A stretch of DNA of 7,945 bases from Pseudomonadales bacterium. Lineage in GTDB: Bacteria; Pseudomonadota; Gammaproteobacteria; Pseudomonadales; Azotimanducaceae. Within the stretch, counting starts at the first letter, position 1. Each line of letters opens with the position of its first letter. Below the pieces are notes generated by a model. It worked only from the letters and a program-made list of their open reading frames with translations, had not been told where the DNA came from and did not search any database. The stretch is taken from assembly GCA_022448765.1 (NCBI GenBank), contig JAKUTI010000116.1, positions 1 to 7,945 on the forward strand, in the 5' to 3' direction. A program made the translations under genes and the position numbers. Shown here piece by piece: positions 1-6,042 of this stretch.

Positions 1-855
1 CGGACTTTGTTGCGATGCATGGGTCCCTGGAATTTGCCGAATTGGCCCGTTCTCCCAGGTGAGATCGCTCATCAAGAAGTTAATCGTCACCACTGGAGGC
101 GTGCGTTCGGCAATAAGACGACGCGTTGGAAGATCGAGCTCGCCAGTCTCTTCATCTTTTCGCAATTCGATGCCCAACGCTTGAGCCTGAGCGAGACGTC
201 CATCGTTTAGTTTCAAGGAATCGGCAAGATCCGAATGCAACCGTTGGTACTCGATAGCGCCCGGTAGACAGAGATCCCCTCCTGCCCCGCCCACCAGGTA
301 ATCGGACGAGCCAAATATTGCTTTTAGAAGAGGCGTGGTAGTGGACAAATCAATCATCGATGCCCAAACCGAATCGTGCAGTAATTGTCTAGATGCCGAC
401 GATGTACCATAACTGTATCTGTGCGGCAGACGATTCGTCTCGGTCATGTACTTCCGTCCATCTTTTCCCGGAACACTAAGAATCTCTTTTAACACTCGTG
501 CGCAGCCTTCCCGGAAACACTCGAGCTGCGCGGCATCCAAGAGATCTCGTACCACCACGAACCCATCTCGAAAAAATATACGACGCGCCCGATCAATTTC
601 GTCGGGTGAACAAATCTCGAGGCCCTTAATGCCCGTGTGTTCCCGGAGATATCGACGCAGTTTCAGGACCCCTGGATCATCGTAACTTCGCCGTTTAGGC
701 GATCGTGGATCACCAGCTGCAAATCCAGGCCGGTTAACAAAATACGACCCTTCCTCATCCACCGTTTCGTTGGGAAGCGACTTTTCATCCCAGCCAACGC
801 CGGTTTCGCCGTAGACGTTCATCGTCTCCAGTTCGCTCATCCTCAATTTTGTCAT
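1..855 (-). CDS. Phytanoyl-CoA dioxygenase (PhyH) family protein, 3' end cut by window edge
   Basis: Reading the minus strand from ATG at 855 gives 285 codons without a stop, continuing past base 1, so the C-terminus is missing. The family comprises non-haem Fe(II)/2-oxoglutarate oxygenases that hydroxylate small molecules or acyl-CoAs, usually in the cytoplasm. Visible signatures are FFRDGFVVVRDLL (about residues 94-106, the usual opening strand and helix), the iron-binding HxD as LHSDL (His207, Asp209), and ENGPIRQIPGTH (about 268-279), which matches the family's NGP...PGSH segment. The third iron ligand (a distal His) and the 2-oxoglutarate Arg would lie beyond the edge. I prefer ATG 855 because GGAAG lies 7 nt upstream; ATG 840 has GAGG touching it, and ATG 822 is a third option. 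An in-frame stop at 910-912 limits the start. The gene is divergent from the MFS transporter. The substrate is unknown; the family call is firm. Confidence 0.88.
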   Translation of the reverse strand, partial: MTKLRMSELETMNVYGETGVGWDEKSLPNETVDEEGSYFVNRPGFAAGDPRSPKRRSYDDPGVLKLRRYLREHTGIKGLEICSPDEIDRARRIFFRDGFVVVRDLLDAAQLECFREGCARVLKEILSVPGKDGRKYMTETNRLPHRYSYGTSSASRQLLHDSVWASMIDLSTTTPLLKAIFGSSDYLVGGAGGDLCLPGAIEYQRLHSDLADSLKLNDGRLAQAQALGIELRKDEETGELDLPTRRLIAERTPPVVTINFLMSDLTWENGPIRQIPGTHASQQSP

Positions 856-1092
856 ATAGCGGCTTCCGACATGGCCACCCTCATAGGGACAATATTGTAG
901 CTCGGTTAGTTAAGTCTGGGCCCAATGTCCAAAGAACCAAACTTTCTCTGTTATCAGCCCAATACCTTCGCGTATCAGTTTTATTTTGCTCAAATCTCTA
1001 TACCCACTTAACGGTGGCAGGGCCGAATCGACCGTCCGATGTGACATGATGCATATACCGAATCAACCGGTCCCATCGAGTCGCCCAGCATC
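856..1092. promoter_or_regulatory. Divergent intergenic region between PhyH and MFS genes
   Basis: These 237 bp separate two genes read away from each other, so promoters for both should lie here. Apart from TACAAT at 894-899 for the leftward gene I found no convincing -35/-10 pair for the MFS gene; TTGCTC at 986-991 followed by TAACGG at 1009-1014 is weak. The eight-base palindrome TGGGCCCA lies around 917-924. No small gene or RNA is supported. Confidence 0.4.
894..899 (-). promoter_or_regulatory. Possible -10 box for the PhyH gene
   Basis: On the minus strand the hexamer TACAAT lies about 39 bp before the preferred ATG at 855 and matches the sigma70 -10 consensus at five of six bases. No good -35 box stands at 16-18 bp; the nearest candidate, TTGGGC, is 20 bp away. 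This is therefore a tentative call resting on one box. Confidence 0.25.
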
Positions 1093-2358
1093 GTGTTCTC
1101 ATCAATTTCACAGGAAAATCGACGCGATCGCGATCCGACATACGGTTGGCTAATGGTTGGCGTCGTTTTCATCCTAAGCGCCCTCGCATTCGGCGCGCTC
1201 GGCTCGATCTCCGTGTTCCTGAAGCCATTGGCCGCCGAGTTCGGCTGGACTCGCGCGCAGACATCGCTTGGCTACACGGCCATTGCGTTATCGTCCGCGC
1301 TGTTCGGCGTCGCGTGGGGATTTATCGCTGATCGATTCGGGACCCGCTGGTTTGGCGTTGTTGCCGCCCTGGTCATGGCAGCGAGTTTATTCCTGCTTAG
1401 CGGACAAACCAGCATCGTTCACTTCTACGCCTTTTATTTTCTGTACGGCGCTTTCGGCAACGCGCTCGTTGGCTCCCCGCTATTTGCCAACGTCGCGTAT
1501 TGGTTTAAGCATCAACCCGGCTTGGCGCTGGGCTTCACCGCCGCCGGTGGCGCATTTGGTCAGGGCGTCGTTCCGTATTTCGCGGGCATCATGATCGAGT
1601 CTTCTGGGTGGCGCGAAACCTACGTGTACATGGCCTCAATCTACTTAATCATCGCGTTACCGCTTGGCTTCCTTATTCGTGAATCACCACGACGGCTCCA
1701 AGCGTTACGATTTCCGCAAGCCGAATCAATTGTCTTCCCGCTTAAAGAAACGGAGGTCGTTCTTTGGTTATCGATCGCTGTGCTTTTTTGCTGCAACTGC
1801 ATGTCCGTGCCGATCGTGCATTTGGTTCCGTTATTAACCGATGCCGGACGATCGCTGTCCACGGCAACCGGCATTCTGATGGTGCTGATGTTCTCCGGGA
1901 CCATTGGGCGAATTCTAGGCGGAAAGTTATGCGACGTTCTCGGACCCCTAGCTGCCTATGTACTGATGTCTTTAGGTCAAACCGTCTTTGTTTTTTGGTT
2001 TCCTTTTATGGAAAGTACATCCGCCCTTTATGCGCTCGCTATCCTCTTTGGCTTTGCGTACTCGGGCGTGATGTCGTGCATCCTGGTTTGTACGCGCATG
2101 ATGGTCTCTCCAGGATTCGCGGGCAGGGCCATGAGTATCACGTCGTTCTTCGGATGGGGAGGGATGGGGTTGGGCGCATTCATCGCGGGCCTACTGTTTG
2201 ACATCAACGGAAATTACGTTGGCTCATTCGCGTTTGCGTCAGTTATGGGAACCATCAACCTCATCGTATTGAGTCTCTTCTACTTCCGCATTAAGGGGCA
2301 GCGCCAACCCTCCGATGACGCGACTTTGACCTCTACCTCCACGGTCACGACTCCGTAG
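1093..2358 (+). CDS. Major facilitator superfamily transporter (OFA / monocarboxylate-type)
   Basis: The product is a 421-residue inner-membrane secondary transporter with about 12 hydrophobic segments, the normal length for the superfamily. The signature loop 2-3 motif A is clear as GFIADRFGTRW (residues 76-86), and a degenerate copy, GRILGGKLCDVLGP (272-285), marks the second half of the fold. A long hydrophilic stretch (about 196-222) is the central loop between halves. The opening YGWLMVGVVF followed by a segment ending in FGWTR resembles oxalate:formate antiporter and monocarboxylate porter relatives, which move small organic acids. Substrate is an inference only. The start is GTG at 1093, bounded by an in-frame TGA at 1042-1044. 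It lacks a good Shine-Dalgarno, but the next ATG (1153) would remove the residues that precede helix 1. The gene is divergent from the PhyH-family enzyme, so it may import or export that enzyme's substrate or product. Confidence 0.88.
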   Translation: MFSSISQENRRDRDPTYGWLMVGVVFILSALAFGALGSISVFLKPLAAEFGWTRAQTSLGYTAIALSSALFGVAWGFIADRFGTRWFGVVAALVMAASLFLLSGQTSIVHFYAFYFLYGAFGNALVGSPLFANVAYWFKHQPGLALGFTAAGGAFGQGVVPYFAGIMIESSGWRETYVYMASIYLIIALPLGFLIRESPRRLQALRFPQAESIVFPLKETEVVLWLSIAVLFCCNCMSVPIVHLVPLLTDAGRSLSTATGILMVLMFSGTIGRILGGKLCDVLGPLAAYVLMSLGQTVFVFWFPFMESTSALYALAILFGFAYSGVMSCILVCTRMMVSPGFAGRAMSITSFFGWGGMGLGAFIAGLLFDINGNYVGSFAFASVMGTINLIVLSLFYFRIKGQRQPSDDATLTSTSTVTTP

Positions 2359-2473
2359 GCGAAGGGTTCAATCACGTGTTGGACGCGATCCTATTGGTTC
2401 GAGCGCGATTGTTTCGTCATGCGGCGATGTATTTAGTTCAGCGGGCACACCGTGATGGCCTAATTTCCGATCT

Positions 2474-3412
2474 TTATCGGATCGCAACCGGGTTAATTAT
2501 TCCCTGAACTGCACCCTCAAAACGTGCTTGCCCTAGCACGAACAAGAATTCCCACGCCTCGTCCGAAGCTAGCGGTCCTACATTCATGTTCTCCAAGATA
2601 TATACACCGTTTTTCGCCAGCAAAATCGGGTGCACGGGAAACTGCATCGAGTCGTCTTCGAAGGGCACCACCTCCAAACCCCACGTATCTGCCCCCACTG
2701 CCACCACACCGAGCGAGGCCAAATATTCGGCCCCCTCGACACCAAGTCCGGGTTGTCCACTCATAAATCGGGTATTGTCTTGCCCCGCCAATGTCTGCCA
2801 ACCGGTATGGAAAAGCACGACATCGCCTTTACCAATAGACACGCCTTGTGTCTCGGCTTGAGCGACTATTTCGGAGCGATTAAACACCGTACCCGCACTT
2901 AACATTTTCTTGCCAAAAAAGCGGGCCATATCGATCAGAACGCCCCGCGTCACAATCGGCGGAAGCTTGTCGATCGACAATTTGGTCAACCCAGTGGGTG
3001 ACACAAAATCGGTAGCTCTATGGCCGTTGTAATAAACGTGGTTTAGGCCCATATGGCCAAGTCCGTCGATTTGGCTGCCGACCCCGAGCCACGCGAACAT
3101 CAAATCGTCGTTACCCGTTGCAAGATTCGCGCCTTGAGTCGCTCCGGTGCCGTCACCCCCTTGTAATACTGTCAGCGAAAAGGACCGCGGCGGGTATGCG
3201 GGTGTTTCCGGACCGGTCACGACGCCCAATGGGTAGGTTTTCCCAGTCCTGACTAATTGGGCAGCTTTGACGACCCCCTCGGGCGACAGGTTGTTGATCG
3301 CGCCAAGTGTATCTCCTTCACCATATTTAGATGGGTACCAATCCTCGCCGGCCCCAGCCGACATCGCCATCGCGAACAACCATCCGACTGCACTTACAAT
3401 CAAACGCTTCAT
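2474..3412 (-). CDS. Cyclase family protein (metal-dependent hydrolase fold), exported
   Basis: The 312-residue protein belongs to the Cyclase family (PF04199), which includes kynurenine formamidase and isatin hydrolase. These enzymes open or close amide and lactone-type bonds with a metal centre. Family features are the region around Gly110-His120 (GVGSQIDGLGH), YYNGH (127-131), ADTWGLE (241-247), and the C-terminal HPILLAKNGVYILENMN (261-277) followed by NPVAIR. The canonical HxGTHxDxxxH signature is altered: the first His is Gly110 and the second is Gln114, while Asp116 and His120 remain. Residues 1-21 form a Sec-type signal peptide (MKRL, hydrophobic core, AGA cleavage site), placing the product in the periplasm. 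The ATG at 3412 is chosen because AAGGGAG lies 6 nt upstream; an ATG at 3418 directly abuts that site. The gene converges on the MFS gene and is divergent from the ArsC-like gene. Its substrate is unknown. Confidence 0.85.
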   Translation of the reverse strand: MKRLIVSAVGWLFAMAMSAGAGEDWYPSKYGEGDTLGAINNLSPEGVVKAAQLVRTGKTYPLGVVTGPETPAYPPRSFSLTVLQGGDGTGATQGANLATGNDDLMFAWLGVGSQIDGLGHMGLNHVYYNGHRATDFVSPTGLTKLSIDKLPPIVTRGVLIDMARFFGKKMLSAGTVFNRSEIVAQAETQGVSIGKGDVVLFHTGWQTLAGQDNTRFMSGQPGLGVEGAEYLASLGVVAVGADTWGLEVVPFEDDSMQFPVHPILLAKNGVYILENMNVGPLASDEAWEFLFVLGQARFEGAVQGIINPVAIR

Positions 3413-3418
3413 AATCAT

Positions 3419-3425
3419 CTCCCTT
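3419..3425 (-). promoter_or_regulatory. Ribosome binding site deciding the cyclase start
   Basis: AAGGGAG on the minus strand ends 6 nt before ATG 3412 and directly abuts ATG 3418. The spacing favours 3412, whose protein begins MKRL with an ordinary signal peptide, over longer versions that put extra residues before it. Confidence 0.7.
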
Positions 3426-3499
3426 GCCTGCACAAAATAGTACACCCGCACTTTCCACGTAGCTTATTCGCACCCCTGCACGGTTCTATGAATTAGGCC

Positions 3500-3524
3500 T
3501 TGGAGAACGACCCGCCTTCTCCAA
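3500..3524. repeat. Inverted repeat with 8-bp arms in the cyclase/ArsC divergent region
   Basis: TTGGAGAA (3500-3507) and TTCTCCAA (3517-3524) are exact reverse complements around a nine-base centre. Beyond one C/C mismatch, two or three more pairs can form (GGC with GCT). On the plus strand CGCTTTT follows, so it could be a terminator that insulates the ArsC-like gene. Its position between two divergent genes, just before the putative -35 box at 3529, equally fits a protein-binding operator. The arms are seen directly; the function is inferred. Confidence 0.5.
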
Positions 3525-3528
3525 CGCT

Positions 3529-3557
3529 TTTCGATACACCCTCAAGCACGCTATGAT
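3529..3557 (+). promoter_or_regulatory. Likely sigma70-type promoter of the ArsC-like gene
   Basis: A near-consensus -10 box TATGAT (3552-3557) is preceded at 17 bp by a weak -35 box TTTCGA (3529-3534). Transcription would start near 3564, leaving a leader of about 33 nt carrying the AGGAG site. This places transcription well ahead of ATG 3598 and supports a start upstream of the in-frame UGA. Confidence 0.42.
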
Positions 3558-3586
3558 CTTCACGACTCAAACTCCCTGGTTCCCAT

Positions 3587-3591
3587 AGGAG
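3587..3591 (+). promoter_or_regulatory. Ribosome binding site of the ArsC-like selenoprotein gene
   Basis: AGGAG, extended as AGGAGAG, lies 6 nt before ATG 3598. This strong, ideally spaced site sits 13 codons ahead of the UGA and argues that translation begins there. No comparable site precedes the TTG at 3667, the first possible start after the UGA. Confidence 0.8.
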
Positions 3592-3597
3592 AGATCG

Positions 3598-3939
3598 ATG
3601 GCAAAAAAAGCGCACTGGTACTACTACCGAAAGGGCTGAACCACTTGCACGAAGGCATCCAAGTTTTTGGAGGCGAACAATATTGAGATTAGCGAATCGA
3701 TTCCAGCAAGCCGCAAGCTGCAAGCATCAGATGCACGGGGACTGCTTAAGTCGGTATCCAAGCTAATTGTCGCGAAGGGCAAAAAGGTCAGCGAATTTGT
3801 CGTGAAGGACCGGGTTAGTCGCGATGCGGTCGAAGCCATGCTCGGACCCACCGGGAACTTACGCGCGCCAGCGATTCGAGCGGGAAAGACCATGCTGGTA
3901 GGTTTCAACGAGGAGGTCTTCACGACCACGTTTAGCTAG
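3598..3939 (+). CDS. ArsC-like thioredoxin-fold protein, probable selenoprotein (in-frame UGA at codon 14)
   Basis: Read with UGA as selenocysteine (Sec14), the gene encodes 113 residues ending at TAG 3937-3939. The N-terminus has a short basic start and an aromatic beta strand (HWYYYRKG, 6-13), directly followed by Sec-Thr-Thr-Cys (14-17), a UxxC redox pair where thioredoxin-fold proteins carry CxxC. Downstream are helix residues KASKFLEANN, then KGKKV (60-64), the ArsC-like GPTGNLRAP (83-91, with the Arg and probable cis-Pro) and LVGFNEE (100-106). The family resembles glutaredoxin-linked arsenate reductases and Spx but is distinct. Its reaction is probably a thiol/selenol redox step in the cytoplasm, not demonstrably arsenate reduction. 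The frame is intact on both sides of the UGA. Calling a start after it (TTG 3667) would delete the redox motif and first strand. ArsC-like selenoproteins are known from marine metagenomes. The PhoD-like gene follows after 47 nt, probably in one transcript. Confidence 0.85.
3637..3639 (+). other. UGA codon predicted to encode selenocysteine
   Basis: This TGA is codon 14 of the ArsC-like gene. It lies in frame with 13 codons behind a strong ribosome binding site and 99 conserved-looking codons ahead. It occupies the first position of a UxxC motif (Thr-Thr-Cys follows), where homologues would be expected to carry Sec or Cys. Decoding needs SelB, SelC tRNA, SelA and SelD, none of which are in this window. 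Confidence 0.82.
3655..3674 (+). promoter_or_regulatory. Candidate bacterial SECIS hairpin
   Basis: In the mRNA, UCCAA (3658-3662) pairs with UUGGA (3667-3671) around the tetraloop GUUU (3663-3666). Below an A/G mismatch two more G-C pairs form (3655-3656 with 3673-3674). The loop begins with G followed by U, as in the E. coli fdhF element, and starts 23 nt after the UGA, within the distance range reported for bacterial SECIS elements. A competing weaker stem, ACUUG (3643-3647) with CAAGU (3660-3664), has a 12-nt loop and sits closer to the UGA. The pairing was found by eye, without folding energies. Confidence 0.65.
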
Positions 3940-3971
3940 TCCAGTCTGCCAGCGGGTCCCGACGTCTTAGC

Positions 3972-3977
3972 AAGGAG
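3972..3977 (+). promoter_or_regulatory. Ribosome binding site supporting the GTG start of the PhoD-like gene
   Basis: AAGGAG lies 9 nt before GTG 3987. No ATG in this frame falls close by, and the Tat motif starts at residue 4 of the GTG-initiated protein, so the non-ATG start is well supported. Confidence 0.65.
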
Positions 3978-3986
3978 CGTCAAAAG

Positions 3987-5630
3987 GTGCATTGGTCGCG
4001 TCGAGAATTTCTTGCAGCTACCGGAGCTGCTGCAGCAATCACCGCACTCGGTGAGCATACGCATAAGGTGTCTTGGGATTCTGGGGATCTCGTACACCTG
4101 ATACCCGCGGCAAATCACAAGCAATTTGCCATCAAGTGTTCTTTCCGCCAACCGCAAACGCCACCCCGGCTCGTCGTCGGGAACCGCGTTATCAGCGCGA
4201 GAATGACCGATACCGAGGGCCGCTACTATAGTTTTTACGCGGATAATCTTAAACCCGATTATCGATATGAATTACAACTTATTGATAGTAAAGGTAACTA
4301 TTTGTGCGACAAATGGGAGCTATCAACTTATCCACCACCCGGTTCAATGCCTGACCGCGCCCGACTTCTCGTCTTCACATGCGCCGGTGGCCACCCCAAT
4401 TACAATTTTCCCGCGGAACAACAACCCTTTTTACCGCTCGACGTTCGTCAAAGACTCATCGCTCGCGGATTGTCATTCAAACCCAATGCGCTTATCGCTA
4501 TCGGAGATCATTTCTATTGGGATCAAAGGACGCAACTCGAGGCACATGATCTCGAGCGGGCGGCTCGAGCAAGTGCCTGGTACGAATCCGTGGGGTCGCT
4601 CGATCGACAAAAGGCCGCAAAGGGTAGCCCTAACGAAGCTGTGATTAAACGTGCAATAGAACCGCAGATAGCCAATCTCTACGGTGTCATGTTGCGTTCA
4701 ACACCCAGTTATTTTGTCAGCGACGACCACGATTACTTTGAGAACGACGAAGCAACCGATCGTTTTGTAACCCTGCCTCCCCACAAATATCAGCTGTCTT
4801 TCGCACGTTTCGTGCGCGACTTATTCCTTCCCGAGTTTCTTGCAGATACCGGCCGTCCAGCCCTTATGTCGGGATCGGGCGCAGGCGATCGAGAACCTGG
4901 CATTTCCGAGAGCTTTGGTACGTTTCGCTACGGAAATCTAGCGGAAGCCCTTATTTACGACTGTGCTCGATTCTTGTCCCTCAAGGGATCCGTTGCGGGG
5001 CTGATACCGCCGGAGGCCGAGAGCTGGCTCGCTCAAAGGACAACGGACCAAACGGTTCGGCATCTCTTCCACGTCCCTTCCCATCCCTTCGGTTGGACGG
5101 CTGGGAAGTGGCGCGAGTGGTACCCCGACGTCGCCGACACCGGGGATGACGAAGTCGCCGTCGCACAAATTCGCTCCGGGGGCAGTGCACGATTCAAACT
5201 AACAACGCAACGACCAAAATTCATGTGGCAAAGCGGCTGGTTCAAGCAACACCAGCGGCTGCTTGAGATGCTCTCGGGACAAACATCGCGTGAGGGGGTC
5301 GTCCTTTCGGGTGATCTTCATGCGACGGGGCACGCTCGCATTCAATCGAGTAGCGACGTGGCACTGGACTCTCCTGTTCACGCGATTTTGACAGGACCCA
5401 TTGGTACGAAACGGGGTTGGCCATCCGCTGCGCGCGGCACGCTCCCGCTTCTCGCCACCGGAATCAACGCTGATACACCGGCATCCGTGTCAGAACAAAA
5501 CGGATTCACGCTGATTGACCTCACACAGGACGAAGCGAAAGTCCAACTCTTTGCTTGGAGGAATGAGCCTATCGACACAGTTGACACGCTTGAGCCTTAC
5601 CACACCTACACCATCCAAAGACGACGCTAG
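3987..5630 (+). CDS. PhoD-like metallophosphoesterase with Tat signal
   Basis: The 547-residue protein resembles alkaline phosphatase D/PhoD, whose members cleave phosphate mono- or diesters outside the cytoplasm with Ca/Fe-type metal centres. It opens with a twin-arginine signal (SRREFL, residues 4-9) and an alanine-rich core to about residue 22, so export is by Tat. Residues 35-118 look like the N-terminal beta-sandwich seen in this family (SFYADNLKPDYRYELQL). Metal-site candidates are TCAGGHP (131-137), GDHFYWD (173-179), SDDHDYFEND (245-254) and GDLHATGHA (442-450). The N-terminal block differs from textbook PhoD (no clear FxxCS-D pair), so it may be a divergent subfamily with another substrate. 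The start is GTG 3987 because AAGGAG lies 9 nt upstream and the Tat motif follows at once. It lies 47 nt after the ArsC-like gene with no visible terminator between. Confidence 0.85.
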   Translation: MHWSRREFLAATGAAAAITALGEHTHKVSWDSGDLVHLIPAANHKQFAIKCSFRQPQTPPRLVVGNRVISARMTDTEGRYYSFYADNLKPDYRYELQLIDSKGNYLCDKWELSTYPPPGSMPDRARLLVFTCAGGHPNYNFPAEQQPFLPLDVRQRLIARGLSFKPNALIAIGDHFYWDQRTQLEAHDLERAARASAWYESVGSLDRQKAAKGSPNEAVIKRAIEPQIANLYGVMLRSTPSYFVSDDHDYFENDEATDRFVTLPPHKYQLSFARFVRDLFLPEFLADTGRPALMSGSGAGDREPGISESFGTFRYGNLAEALIYDCARFLSLKGSVAGLIPPEAESWLAQRTTDQTVRHLFHVPSHPFGWTAGKWREWYPDVADTGDDEVAVAQIRSGGSARFKLTTQRPKFMWQSGWFKQHQRLLEMLSGQTSREGVVLSGDLHATGHARIQSSSDVALDSPVHAILTGPIGTKRGWPSAARGTLPLLATGINADTPASVSEQNGFTLIDLTQDEAKVQLFAWRNEPIDTVDTLEPYHTYTIQRRR

Positions 5631-5725
5631 GCACCTACTTCGTTTGTCCGAAACAGCTGTTCAACTAGCTGGGCTTAAGCACCTGCACAAGGTCGCAGTT
5701 TTTCGCATGATCGACGAATTTCAGG

Positions 5726-5789
5726 TTCTATCAATCCAGCCTCGCGGTTAGGTGCATTAGGGAAAAAGAGTCAACACCGGAACAATCGT
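5726..5789 (-). pseudogene. Decayed fragment of a creD-like 3' end
   Basis: Hand alignment to 7191-7255 inside the CreD-like gene gives about 49 matches in 64 aligned bases with one single-base gap. On the minus strand the fragment reads TIVPVLTLF, then after a one-base shift LMHLTARLD, matching TIVSVVTLF and LMQLTAKLD of the intact gene. It then meets TGA and TAG where the intact gene has Trp-Gln. Weaker similarity may continue to 5831 (GACTAGGAAAA against GACCAGGAAAA near 7305, with a net 19-base deletion). The shift, stops and missing remainder make it a relic. It probably derives from a duplicated or recombined creD copy. The hydrolase gene now lies between the relic and the intact gene. 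Confidence 0.68.
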
Positions 5790-5880
5790 GGAAGCCGCAT
5801 ACGTGGAAAAATCATTCGCCGACTAGGAAAACGTTGTGTGAAAAGGCGAGAAAGCCAATGCCGAGAATGCGCACTGCCAT

Positions 5881-5893
5881 CACAGTCACTGTG
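5881..5893. repeat. 13-bp palindrome, possible operator
   Basis: CACAGT and ACTGTG flank a single central C, a perfect 6+1+6 palindrome. It lies 50 bp before the -35 box of the hydrolase promoter, a position used by activator or repressor dimers. The symmetry is seen directly; the role is inferred. Confidence 0.35.
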
Positions 5894-5942
5894 CTTTCGC
5901 TTCCTCATTACAGAACCGATCACGCACATAGCACCTACGCGT

Positions 5943-5971
5943 CTGACACAATTCAACGAATCTGATACAAC
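5943..5971 (+). promoter_or_regulatory. Sigma70-type extended -10 promoter for the hydrolase gene
   Basis: CTGACA (5943-5948, five of six consensus bases) and TACAAC (5966-5971, four of six) are separated by exactly 17 bp. A TGn extension (5963-5965) directly precedes the -10 box. Transcription should start near 5978, giving a leader of about 65 nt before ATG 6043. Confidence 0.5.
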
Positions 5972-6042
5972 GGTACCGAAGCAATGGCGTCGTCGCCAAA
6001 ACAGCGCTACTGCTCGGCCTAGACCAACATAGGAGAGGCAGC

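Larger units (their letters stand above)
5631..6042. other. 412-bp region without an intact gene
   Basis: The stretch between the PhoD-like and hydrolase genes contains, in order, unassigned sequence with only weak hairpins (5631-5725), a decayed creD-like fragment on the minus strand (5726-5789, possibly to 5831), a 13-bp palindrome (5881-5893), a sigma70-type promoter (5943-5971) and the hydrolase leader. Open frames here show no recognisable protein and lack good ribosome binding sites. Confidence 0.6.

Noticed and set aside
7..1049. Several plus-strand open frames of 66-87 codons
   Set aside because: They lie opposite or beside the minus-strand PhyH gene, whose protein has clear family motifs; the plus-strand products are low-complexity or unrecognisable and lack good ribosome binding sites.
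2467..2480. Hairpin CCGAT-CTTT-ATCGG over the cyclase stop codon as a terminator
   Set aside because: Only five base pairs, mostly A-T or mixed, and no T-tract on either strand.
3667..3939. ArsC-like protein starting at TTG 3667, after the UGA
   Set aside because: No ribosome binding site precedes it, and it would lack the first beta strand and the redox motif; the ATG at 3598 with AGGAG is far better.
5683..5703. CTGC/GCAG stem followed by TTTTT as a terminator for the PhoD-like gene
   Set aside because: The stem is four base pairs with an eight-base loop, too weak to claim, although the T-tract is real.
5733..5738. TGA in the creD-like relic as another selenocysteine codon
   Set aside because: It is followed at once by TAG in the same frame, the fragment is frameshifted, and the intact copy has Trp here, so it is a decay mutation.
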